A program made the position numbers and the translations under genes. DNA of 35,513 nucleotides. Source: Treponema sp. GTDB lineage: Bacteria; Spirochaetota; Spirochaetia; Treponematales; Breznakiellaceae. Shown in pieces: positions 8,015-15,582 of this stretch (position 1 is the first letter of the stretch; every line of letters begins with the position of its first letter). Under the pieces are notes generated by a model that saw only the letters and a list, made by a program, of their open reading frames with translations, was not told where the DNA came from and searched no databases. The stretch lies in the NCBI GenBank assembly GCA_031280125.1, contig JAITHE010000148.1, positions 1 through 35,513 on the forward strand, read 5' to 3'.

Positions 8015-9324
8015 GGAGCGCCTCCGGAAAGCATCTGGGGCAGGGGAGACCGGGAATTACGGAATACGGGAACCCAGATTGCCAAGGCCAGTATACCAAA
8101 AACGGCAATAATGTTCAGCCCCAGGGTTTTGGGAAGGTACAGGGCGCTGAGCCGTCCGTCCTGCATGAATACCTCAAAACCGGGAAACCAGCGGAATGAC
8201 GTAAAGGAAAGGAACCAGTTAACCGCCAGGGCTATGATAAATCCCGCCGCAAGGGAAAGGATGGCCGCCCCGAAAATCTCGATTTTAAAGATAAGGCGAA
8301 TGTCGGATTCATAGAAACCTATGGCCCGCATGGTCCCGGTTTCCCGGATACGCTCGTGGAGGATCAGCCGGCAGGTAACGGCGGCGCTGACCAGGATGAT
8401 CACCATCATCATCCCCTGGAGTACATAGGAAGCCAGATCGATGGCGTTCATTAACTGGGCTACCTCCGAAAGGTATACCTGCAGGGTAATTAAAAGGGTA
8501 TGGATCCCCTCTCCCAAATTGTCGATTTCATTATCAAAGGCTTCCCGGTCGTAGACCAGGGGGTGGGTGGGTATCCGGAAGCTTAGTTCCCGCTGGAAAG
8601 CCTCCCGCCGGGTTTCAATTTTTGTCCGGTCCGGCAGAAAGAAGCCTATTATGGAACAGTCTTCCGCCGGGAAACCAACCAGATCATTCAGGGCGGTCCT
8701 GGATATGTATGCCTTATAATAGGAAAAAAAGCTGGCGTCCTCTACTATTCCCCCTATTACAAAGGTCCCCGTATTTTTCTGGCCCAAAACGGTCGCCGTC
8801 TCCAGGGTTATGCTGTCCCCCTGCCGGGCCCCCAGTTCCCGGGCCGCCGGGGCGGAAATGAGGATCGAATCCTCCCCCAGAAGGCCGGGCTCTCCGGTGT
8901 AGGCGAGTTTTTTGAAAAATCCCCTTTCCTGCTCCCAGTCTGCCCCCACAATATACTTCAAGATTGCCGAAGCGCCGTTAAAATAAACGGAACCTTCGTT
9001 TCGTCCGATCACCGTGGTGCGCAGCACCGCGGAAGAAACGTCCAGGCCCGCCGTTTCCGCCGCGTCCAGAATGGCCTTTATTTCCGCCGGTGTAAGGTGA
9101 TGGTTTATCTTTCCGCTCCGTTCGTAACCCATGGCGATAATATCCCCCGCATAGTGGGACTGGGCGGAAAGGTAGAGATTTTCCTTCATCCCGTCCTTGA
9201 GGGAGCTAACCACCGTTACCACCCCAAAGCCGAAACCCAGGGCAAGAAAGAGAAAGAGGTAGCGGCGGCGGTAACGCCAGAGGTATTGCAGGGCAATCCG
9301 GAAAAACACGCCCAGCTTCTTCAT
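8011..9324 (-). CDS. FtsX/LolC-type ABC transporter permease (second of pair)
   Basis: A 437-residue inner-membrane protein. A basic N terminus (YLWRYRRRY) leads to one membrane helix (LFLFLALGFGFGVVTVVSSL), then a periplasmic domain of roughly 250 residues, then three C-terminal helices with the FtsX core around LILHERIRETGTMRAIGF. This is the MacB/LolC/LolE topology. The start is taken as ATG 9324 rather than an in-frame codon at 9456, because upstream residues have no membrane-protein character and the preceding permease stops at 9329, four bases before. It should pair with the other permease and the LolD-like ATPase to extract a lipidated substrate from the inner membrane. Confidence 0.88.
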   Translation of the reverse strand: MKKLGVFFRIALQYLWRYRRRYLFLFLALGFGFGVVTVVSSLKDGMKENLYLSAQSHYAGDIIAMGYERSGKINHHLTPAEIKAILDAAETAGLDVSSAVLRTTVIGRNEGSVYFNGASAILKYIVGADWEQERGFFKKLAYTGEPGLLGEDSILISAPAARELGARQGDSITLETATVLGQKNTGTFVIGGIVEDASFFSYYKAYISRTALNDLVGFPAEDCSIIGFFLPDRTKIETRREAFQRELSFRIPTHPLVYDREAFDNEIDNLGEGIHTLLITLQVYLSEVAQLMNAIDLASYVLQGMMMVIILVSAAVTCRLILHERIRETGTMRAIGFYESDIRLIFKIEIFGAAILSLAAGFIIALAVNWFLSFTSFRWFPGFEVFMQDGRLSALYLPKTLGLNIIAVFGILALAIWVPVFRNSRSPLPQMLSGGAP

Positions 9325-9328
9325 CGCC

Positions 9329-10768
9329 TCAGCCCTGCCGTACCGCGGTGATGGGATCGATCCGTACCGCCGTTTCCACGGGGTAGATTGACGCAGCGGC
9401 CCCCAGGAAGAGGGCGATGAGGAAAGACGCCAGGGCCGTGGAGGGCAGAAATCCAATATGGAGAATTTTGGCCCCCAGCAGGGACGCCACCAGATCGTTG
9501 GGGATTTCCAGGGCTAGGGAATTGATCAGCCTAAGAAAACCTGCTCCCCCGGCAACTCCGGCCAGTCCCGCCAGGAGGGCCAGCAGACAGTTTTCTCCCA
9601 TAATCAGGAACCTGATATAGGCGCCGGAGGCACCGATGGCCCGGAGGGTGCCTATCTCCCTGGTCCGGCGGAAAACGGAGATCAGCAGAATGTTTACCGC
9701 CACAATGATCCCGGCAACGCTGACCAGGAATCCTCCCAGATTAAAAAAGCCCTGCAAAAGGAGGATCATAATGGCGGAGGTGCCCGCCGCCGTTCTCCAC
9801 CCCGCGGCATATACCCCCAGGGGGGCAAGTTTTTTGTTTAACCCCTTGATGAACATGGCAGGGGAGATCCCCCGCTTGAGCCGCAGGAGGATAAAATTCC
9901 AGTCCCCCCCGGCAAGCTCCGTCTCCGCCTTTTCCGGGGAACCCAGAAACTCCCTAAGATCTTCCTCGGAAAAACCCTCCCCCGTATAATCGTCTTCGGA
10001 ACCGGTTTCCCCAAAAAGTTCCTCCGGATTATCCGGAATAATCTCTCCCCCCTCTTCAACGGAGACGGAGGCGACTTGAACCGCCGAAAGTACCCGGACC
10101 GTCTGGGGATCAGCGATGACGATTTCGCCCATGAACTGCCCGGGGTTTCTATAACGGAAGATCCCCACCAGGGGCGCCTCCCGTATTTTAAAGCCCGAGG
10201 TTCCCCCCGCGGTAAGGAGTACCGGCATACCCGGGAGGGGGCGTCTGCCTGTTTCCTTTTCCAGCCTGTCCGCCCTTTCGGAGGTGATCATCGCCCCGTA
10301 TTCTTCCCGCCGGAGAAAACGTCCCGCTTCGATTTCTATGCCGGGGAAACAGTCAAAATAGGTCCCGGGATCCACGCCGCAGAGCAGGGCCCCTTCGTCG
10401 CGTCCGCTCAGATCGGGCATTTCCAGGAGGGCCCTGCTGGAAATCTGACTGGTAAGGTGTTCTATCCCTTCTTCGGCGGCGATCAGTTCCGCTATATGTT
10501 CATAGGCGGGCAGTACGGGAATCGTTACGTAGGCGTCGATAACCGGAGAATTCGCGCCGAAAAGGTTCATGCTCATGTCGCCGCTTTTCTGGATCACCAC
10601 GTCCGCGGTAAGGCTGTCTATGTAGGTCTTTTTAAGGCCCTCGTTGGTTTGGCCGATAAGGCTGTTTCCAATAAAAAAAAGAGAAGTGATCAAGGCGATG
10701 AGCAGAAAAATAACCATGCTGTTTTTTTTGTTCCGGATGATGCTGCGAAGGATCATCTGCCAGATCAC
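9329..10768 (-). CDS. FtsX/LolC-type ABC transporter permease (first of pair)
   Basis: A 479-residue permease with one N-terminal helix (SMVIFLLIALITSLFFIG), a large periplasmic domain, and three C-terminal helices including SVFRRTREIGTLRAIGASGA, the FtsX coupling region. The start is GTG 10768-10766: it overlaps the ATPase stop as GTGA and has GGAGG seven bases upstream. The periplasmic domain contains a very acidic stretch (around 9935-10065, with PDNPEELFGETGSEDDY) not usual for LolC/LolE. With its neighbour it forms an asymmetric LolCE-like pair; the cargo could be lipoprotein, lipid or glycolipid. Confidence 0.88.
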   Translation of the reverse strand: MIWQMILRSIIRNKKNSMVIFLLIALITSLFFIGNSLIGQTNEGLKKTYIDSLTADVVIQKSGDMSMNLFGANSPVIDAYVTIPVLPAYEHIAELIAAEEGIEHLTSQISSRALLEMPDLSGRDEGALLCGVDPGTYFDCFPGIEIEAGRFLRREEYGAMITSERADRLEKETGRRPLPGMPVLLTAGGTSGFKIREAPLVGIFRYRNPGQFMGEIVIADPQTVRVLSAVQVASVSVEEGGEIIPDNPEELFGETGSEDDYTGEGFSEEDLREFLGSPEKAETELAGGDWNFILLRLKRGISPAMFIKGLNKKLAPLGVYAAGWRTAAGTSAIMILLLQGFFNLGGFLVSVAGIIVAVNILLISVFRRTREIGTLRAIGASGAYIRFLIMGENCLLALLAGLAGVAGGAGFLRLINSLALEIPNDLVASLLGAKILHIGFLPSTALASFLIALFLGAAASIYPVETAVRIDPITAVRQG

Positions 10769-11472
10769 TTTTTTTCCTCCGACTCCACCATGCCGTCCCG
10801 AAGGAACAGGATGTGTCCTGCGATTTTCCAAATGTCGGGATTATGGGTGGAAAAGAGAAAGGTGGTGGCTTCTTCCCGGTTTACCTTTTTCATCAGTTCC
10901 AGAATCCTTTCTCCGTTGGCGGAATCCAGATTCGCCGTAGGTTCGTCCGCAATGACCAGCTTGGGTCTGGCCACCATGGCCCTGGCGATGGCGGCCCGCT
11001 GCTGCTGGCCTCCGGAAAGTTCCTGGGGCCGGTGGTTTCTCCGGTCCGCCAGGCCCACCTCTTCCAGAAGATACTCAACCCGTTCTCTCCGTTCCGCCCT
11101 GGAAAGGCGCTTTCCACCAATCAGCAGGGGCAGCTCCACATTTTCAAAAACAGTTAGAACCGGCAAAAGGTTAAAAGATTGGAACACAAAGCCTATAAAT
11201 TCCCGCCGCATCCGGGTAAGTTCCCGGGAATTCAGGGATTCGGCTTTCCTGCCCCCCACATGGAGGGTCCCGCCGGAGGGACGGTCGATGAGGCCGATGA
11301 TGTTCATCATGGTGGTCTTGCCCGACCCGGAGGGTCCCGCCACGGCGATAAAATCACCCTCGGCCAGTTCTACGGAAATTCCCTTGAGGGCCTCCACGGT
11401 AAGATCCCCCATGGGGTAGCTTTTTCGTATGTCCTCAAGGATCACAATGGATTTATGTTGTGTCTTTGTCAT
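10765..11472 (-). CDS. ABC transporter ATP-binding protein, LolD/MacB family
   Basis: A 235-residue ATPase that drives the two FtsX-type permeases. Motifs are complete: Walker A GPSGSGKT at residues 46-53, Q-loop Q98, signature LSGGQQQRA from 152, Walker B LVIADEP at 172-178, H-loop H210 in STHN. SYPMGDLTVEALKGISVEL is typical of the LolD/MacB/FtsE group. The start is ATG 11472, two bases after the stop of the upstream barrel gene; an in-frame extension to 11595 lies inside that gene and is not protein-like. Its stop overlaps the GTG of the first permease. LolD and MacB-type ATPases cannot be separated by sequence alone. Confidence 0.92.
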   Translation of the reverse strand: MTKTQHKSIVILEDIRKSYPMGDLTVEALKGISVELAEGDFIAVAGPSGSGKTTMMNIIGLIDRPSGGTLHVGGRKAESLNSRELTRMRREFIGFVFQSFNLLPVLTVFENVELPLLIGGKRLSRAERRERVEYLLEEVGLADRRNHRPQELSGGQQQRAAIARAMVARPKLVIADEPTANLDSANGERILELMKKVNREEATTFLFSTHNPDIWKIAGHILFLRDGMVESEEKK

Positions 11473-11474
11473 GA

Positions 11475-13049
11475 TTAATACAAATGCCCCATGCCCACAA
11501 AAAACTCGCGGTGGATTCCCCCGGGAGGGCTTCCTGTCCGCAGCCATTCCCTGATATTCCAGCCGGCGCTTGCCCGCAGGAAAACGCTGCGCCATTTCAG
11601 GGGAAAGACGATAATCTCCAGGCCCGCGGCGGCAAGAAGATCCTCCGGAATAAAGCTGTAATCCGGCGCGTTCCGGTCCTTGCCTTCAGCATCGGCCAGG
11701 AGCAGATCGACAAAGGCGGACAGGTGCATTTCAAAATCAAGGAAGCCGGTTTTTTCATTGCGCCGGGACGGCAGAAACCGGATAAGCCGGACGGGAAAAT
11801 CCATGTTTAGGGAAAGCCGTTGGGTTGCATCCAGTTGGTTGTCCTTGTACCCCCGGATCACATCCCCCGCCATATCGTGGGAATCCTTAATCCAGCGGGT
11901 ATAGAGGAGCCTTCCGGAAAGGCCAAAAAACCGTGAAAGGACCAGATGTCCCTCGGCTAAAAATCCCGCGGTGTTTTTCCAGCGGCGGTGAAAAAAATTG
12001 TAGTCGTTGCCGTTGAATACCTGTGCTTTAAGGCCCTGGCGGAAATTTTCCCGCCAGTCGATCCTCCCGAAACCTAGGTTATGCATGAACCCGGCATTCG
12101 GTCCCCGGCGGTAATCCCCCAGATCGCCGCCGGGCCGATAGTTTAGGTTTCCGTATATTCCCGGGGTATAACGCAGCGGGCCGAAATTTCCCGCCTCGAT
12201 CCCTGTGGGTATTTCCCAGTCTGCGTAGAGTTTGCTGTAGGCGTAGCCGCTATGATATCCGCCGTCATTTTTAGCATCCCGGTCCTTTTCATGAATAACC
12301 AGCCCCTGTTCAAAACCAAAGGTAAAGACCGTGGACCGGACGGGAAGATCCACGGAGAGCCCCGTAACATTTTTGTAGTACACCGGGGCGTCGAAGTAGT
12401 ACCTAAAATCGTGATCAAAATCAAAATTCCAGTCCAAACCCAGGGCCCGGAAGGGGATATCCGAATTGACAAGAAACCCCGCCATGGATTCCCCCTCTTC
12501 GTCGCCCCCCCAGATAAGATCCAGTTTGAGGGGAGAGAGGGTTCCCAGAAAATTGTAATCCCGGGCTTTCAGGCTCAAGGTAAACCCCGAATTAGAATCG
12601 TACTTGGGTTCGGGCAGGATCAGAAGGTTCCGGGTATCGGTAACAACAAGCTCGATATAAACGGGAATTTCCGGCGGATTTTCCCCGGCCTTTTCTTCGG
12701 CCCCCAGGGTATAGACGATTTCGCTTGCGGAGACATCCAAAGTCCGCATATTGGAAAGTTCCCGTCTTTTTTCATCCACATATTTTTCCAGGGCCTGCAA
12801 ACCGGCAAACCGTTCCCCCCGGCGGATCTTTAATTCCCGGTCCAGGGCGGTAACGGTGGTTCTGCCGTTTATCCGGTATTTCACGGCCTGGACGACGTAG
12901 GTCCTGTCAGCCTCCTCCTGGGGAAAAAGAGCCGCCGGAACATAGATCGCCGATATAAGAATCAGCCAGGGCATTCTTCGTAACGGCCTGGGCCCCTTCG
13001 GCGGCGGGTACCACAAAACGAAGGACGCTCGTTTCTTTTTTCTTGTCAT
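11475..13049 (-). CDS. Single-POTRA Omp85-like outer-membrane protein
   Basis: A 524-residue exported protein. After a long basic N-region and hydrophobic core (PWLILISAIYVPAALFPQ), residues about 48-115 look like one POTRA domain (VVQAVKYRINGRTTVTALDR, then an ALEKYVDEKRRELSNMRTLD helix). The linker PEPKYDSNSGFTLSLKARDY matches the start of BamA/TamA-type barrels, and the rest is beta-barrel-like, ending in FFVGMGHLY. ATG 13049 is preceded by AAGGAGG nine bases away, so this start is strong even though it lies 143 bp inside the aroB reading frame; an internal ATG at 12974 lacks such a site. It probably inserts or passes a substrate at the outer membrane together with the downstream Lol-like genes. 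Omp85 membership is inferred. Confidence 0.68.
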   Translation of the reverse strand: MTRKKKRASFVLWYPPPKGPRPLRRMPWLILISAIYVPAALFPQEEADRTYVVQAVKYRINGRTTVTALDRELKIRRGERFAGLQALEKYVDEKRRELSNMRTLDVSASEIVYTLGAEEKAGENPPEIPVYIELVVTDTRNLLILPEPKYDSNSGFTLSLKARDYNFLGTLSPLKLDLIWGGDEEGESMAGFLVNSDIPFRALGLDWNFDFDHDFRYYFDAPVYYKNVTGLSVDLPVRSTVFTFGFEQGLVIHEKDRDAKNDGGYHSGYAYSKLYADWEIPTGIEAGNFGPLRYTPGIYGNLNYRPGGDLGDYRRGPNAGFMHNLGFGRIDWRENFRQGLKAQVFNGNDYNFFHRRWKNTAGFLAEGHLVLSRFFGLSGRLLYTRWIKDSHDMAGDVIRGYKDNQLDATQRLSLNMDFPVRLIRFLPSRRNEKTGFLDFEMHLSAFVDLLLADAEGKDRNAPDYSFIPEDLLAAAGLEIIVFPLKWRSVFLRASAGWNIREWLRTGSPPGGIHREFFVGMGHLY

Positions 13050-14073
13050 TGAACAATGCCTCCTTAAACGCCCGCCAAAAACCCCGCCCTTCCGGTTCCG
13101 TTTTTCCGGAAAAAAGTGTCAAGGGATAGGAAAGGGAGGTTTCGTAGTTCCAGGCTTTAAGGGTTGCCTGGATCTCCCTTCCCCGTTCTGGGGGGGTAAT
13201 CCCCAGCTTTTGCCCCAGTTCGCAGGAACGGGCCAGCCCCCAGGCCACTGCCTGGCCGTGGCTTACCGTTCCCAGTCCCAGCGCCGATTCCAGGGCATGG
13301 CCGAAGGTATGGCCCAGGTTCAGCAGAATCCGCCCGCCGCCGGTTTCCCGGGGATCCGCCTCCACAATACTTCCCTTGACCCGGACAGCCTTTTCTATTA
13401 AGGCCAGAATCTTCCCCCCGTCTTGGGAAGGAGTTTCAAAAGGCTCCTGGAGCATCGAAAAGAAGGAGGGATCCCTTTCCAGCAGAGCGGTTTTGATCAG
13501 CTCCGCCATACCGGACTTCCATTCCCGTCCGGGAAGGCTGTGCAGGGCTTCGGCCGCTATAAAAACAAGGGCGGCGGGATAAAAGGTCCCCGCCAGGTTT
13601 TTTATGCCCCCCAGATCGAAGCCGGTCTTGCCCCCCAGGGAAGCGTCCACCATGCCCAGAAGGCTGGTTGGGCAGAGTATAAGCCCGGTTCCCCGCATGT
13701 ACACCGACGCCGCGAAAGCGGCAAGATCGCAGACCGCCCCTCCGCCCACCCCGATAAAAAAGCCATCCCTCCCCAGACCCTGCCGCCGGGCGCTTAAGAG
13801 GATCTTTTCCACCGCCTCCCAGCGCTTGTTTTCTTCCCCCGGCTCCAGAACCGCCATGGGGAGTTCCCCGCCCATACTCCGGGCCAGGGGGAGGGTGTTT
13901 TTATCACACACCAGGAGGGCCCCAAAGGCGGAATTTCCCGTTTCAAGGAAACGCCGTAATTCCTCGGGACGGGGGAGGGCTTCCTGGATGATAACTGAGC
14001 TGGAGACCTCTCCAAATTGGAAACAAAAGTGCCGGGACAAAGATACACCTTCCGGGTCCGCCGTCTTGTTCAA
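12907..14073 (-). CDS. aroB: 3-dehydroquinate synthase
   Basis: This enzyme converts DAHP to 3-dehydroquinate in the shikimate pathway. Residues 109-118 (VGGGAVCDLA) bind NAD+, and PTSLLGMVDASLGGKTGF (135-152) plus IKNLAGTFYPA form the active site. The metal ligands are present: E191 in GMAELIK, H255 in NLGHTFGHALE and H272 in SHGQAVAWG; the usual HGE is HGQ here. DKK near the C terminus is also conserved. These features fit true AroB. The frame opens at TTG 14073; an alternative TTG at 14040 has GGAAGG seven bases upstream and may be the real start. The C-terminal 47 codons overlap the next gene. It heads an envelope operon, so co-transcription rather than pathway grouping explains its place. 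Confidence 0.93.
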   Translation of the reverse strand: MNKTADPEGVSLSRHFCFQFGEVSSSVIIQEALPRPEELRRFLETGNSAFGALLVCDKNTLPLARSMGGELPMAVLEPGEENKRWEAVEKILLSARRQGLGRDGFFIGVGGGAVCDLAAFAASVYMRGTGLILCPTSLLGMVDASLGGKTGFDLGGIKNLAGTFYPAALVFIAAEALHSLPGREWKSGMAELIKTALLERDPSFFSMLQEPFETPSQDGGKILALIEKAVRVKGSIVEADPRETGGGRILLNLGHTFGHALESALGLGTVSHGQAVAWGLARSCELGQKLGITPPERGREIQATLKAWNYETSLSYPLTLFSGKTEPEGRGFWRAFKEALFNDKKKETSVLRFVVPAAEGAQAVTKNALADSYIGDLCSGGSFSPGGG

Positions 14074-14164
14074 TGTGGCCCGGTACTAAACGAAAAATGA
14101 ACGGCCAGACCAGCCGCGGGCGGCCGTAACACGCTCCGTGGAAAGAAAAGCCCTATGACTAATG

Positions 14165-14193
14165 AAAATAGCAAAAATAACAAAAATATTCAA
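14165..14193 (-). promoter_or_regulatory. Candidate promoter for the aroB-led operon
   Basis: In the AT-rich gap between the molybdenum-hydroxylase genes and aroB, the minus strand has TTGAAT (14193-14188) and TATTTT (14170-14165) separated by exactly 17 bases. Transcription would start near 14157, leaving a leader of about 85-120 bases before aroB. It is the only extended gap in the 21-kb minus-strand block. The -10 is weak, so this is tentative. The rest of 14074-14258 shows no gene. Confidence 0.35.
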
Positions 14194-14258
14194 TCCGGGC
14201 GGTTCCAAAACATTAGATTGTGGAGCCGTCCGGATAGCTTCCGGTCCTTCCCGAACTT

Positions 14259-15113
14259 TTAGTTCGACAGTTCCAGAAGCCCCGTTTCTATGACGTTAAC
14301 AATTTTGGCCCGGAGCAGGGGATCCGGTCTTCCCAGTCCCCGGAGGTAACTGTTCCACTGTTCACCGTAGTGGATCGCATCCCTGCGATCCAGGGGAAGG
14401 GCCTTTCCTTCCAGAAAACGCTCGCTGTCCTTGTCCATGAAGAGGCCGGAACCGCTTTCCCCGCCGGAAACCGGGGAGGGGATGAAAACAACCTGGATCC
14501 GGGTAAGGATATCCTTCTGGTTCTGTACCAGGATGATCAGCACCCCCCCCTCGCCGCCGGAACCGCCGGGCACAAATTTACGGCACACCGTATAGTTCCA
14601 TGGTTCCAGGGGAATCCTAATGCGGGTAAGGAGCTCCCGGTTTTTCTGTTTTTCCCCCGGTGAAAGCATGGAAAACCGAAACGCGGAGATCCAGCGGCTT
14701 CCTGAGGCGCTCCGCAGTTCATACCGGGCGTCCAGGGCGGCCATGGGGGCCGCCGCGTCCCCGGAGATGTAGAGATTACCCCCTATGGTGGCCAGGTTTC
14801 GCACCTGGGGCCCGCCAATTCCCCGCAGGGCGCCGGTAAAGGCATCGGGAACGGTTTTTCCCAGGGCGATGATCTCCCCAAGCCGTACCATGGTCCCTAT
14901 TTCCAGATACCGCTCGGTCCGGGTAATCCGCCGGAGGTCTTCGATTTTTTCCAGAGACAGGATATTGCCGGGAAGCTCCGGCAGCATCCTGTCCTGAAAA
15001 CGGATCAACGCTGTTCCCCCCGCAAAGGGCACAGCATCGGGAAAACGCCCCCAGAAGGAAAACAGTTCGGAAAAATTTCCGGGCCGGAGTACCTGGTTAT
15101 GCGGAACGGCCAT
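14259..15113 (-). CDS. Molybdenum hydroxylase FAD-binding subunit (XdhB/CoxM family)
   Basis: A 284-residue flavoprotein subunit of the xanthine dehydrogenase/CO dehydrogenase family, passing electrons between the iron-sulfur subunit and an acceptor. The FAD-binding signatures are present: VPFAGGTALI near residue 33 and NLATIGGNLYISGDAAAP near 105-122, the equivalents of AGGTDLL and TIGGN. The C-terminal CoxM-like region is short. The start is ATG 15113, overlapping the end of the iron-sulfur subunit gene by 17 bp; an in-frame extension to 15428 would lie wholly inside that gene. Substrate unknown. Confidence 0.85.
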   Translation of the reverse strand: MAVPHNQVLRPGNFSELFSFWGRFPDAVPFAGGTALIRFQDRMLPELPGNILSLEKIEDLRRITRTERYLEIGTMVRLGEIIALGKTVPDAFTGALRGIGGPQVRNLATIGGNLYISGDAAAPMAALDARYELRSASGSRWISAFRFSMLSPGEKQKNRELLTRIRIPLEPWNYTVCRKFVPGGSGGEGGVLIILVQNQKDILTRIQVVFIPSPVSGGESGSGLFMDKDSERFLEGKALPLDRRDAIHYGEQWNSYLRGLGRPDPLLRAKIVNVIETGLLELSN

Positions 15114-15582
15114 AGATCCTCTTTTGCCGTTCCTCCCCGGCGGATAGTACGCCTTGGTAGAGAGTCTCCGTATCGGTGCAGCCGCAGCGTATTCCCCTAA
15201 AGGAGGCGGTAAATTCCTCCCGGGAGGGCCGCAGATCTTCTTCCAGCAGCATCTCCGCCGCCAGGATCTTTCCCGCGTCGCAGAAACCGCAGCTGTCCAC
15301 CCCGGCCCTGGCAAACCCCGCGGCGATGTCCTGATATTCCATGGTTTGGGAAAATCCTTCCAGGGTGATAATTTCGCTTCCCTGGATACGGAAGGCGGGG
15401 ATAAGGCATGCGGGGGATACGGATCCATTGTAGATCACCGCGCAGGCCCCGCAGCTTCCCTTAAGGCAGCCCTCCTTGGCGGCGGTCAAACTGAACTGAT
15501 CCCGCAGAATATTGATCAGCCGCTGATTCGCCTCGGCGTCTATTTCCATATCCTCACCGTTTAAAATAAACCGTATGGTCAT
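15097..15582 (-). CDS. Molybdenum hydroxylase [2Fe-2S] subunit (XdhC/CoxS family)
   Basis: A 161-residue iron-sulfur subunit. All eight cluster cysteines are present: C39, C44, C47 and C59 for the plant-ferredoxin-type cluster (EGCLKGSCGACAV), and C98, C101, C133, C135 for the helical-domain cluster (DSCGFCDAG and RCGCTD). Length matches the family. Its ATG overlaps the end of the large-subunit gene by 4 bp, so it is translationally coupled. The intact ligand set argues that the complex is still redox-active even though the large subunit is divergent. Confidence 0.92.
   Translation of the reverse strand: MTIRFILNGEDMEIDAEANQRLINILRDQFSLTAAKEGCLKGSCGACAVIYNGSVSPACLIPAFRIQGSEIITLEGFSQTMEYQDIAAGFARAGVDSCGFCDAGKILAAEMLLEEDLRPSREEFTASFRGIRCGCTDTETLYQGVLSAGEERQKRIYGRSA

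Noticed and set aside
10076-11419. Plus-strand 447-codon frame opposite the permease and ATPase genes
   Set aside because: Opposite-strand shadow of clearly recognised LolD-like and FtsX-like genes.
14225-14258. Terminator after the molybdenum hydroxylase genes
   Set aside because: Only a five-base stem (CCGGA/TCCGG) with no T-run was found, too weak to list.
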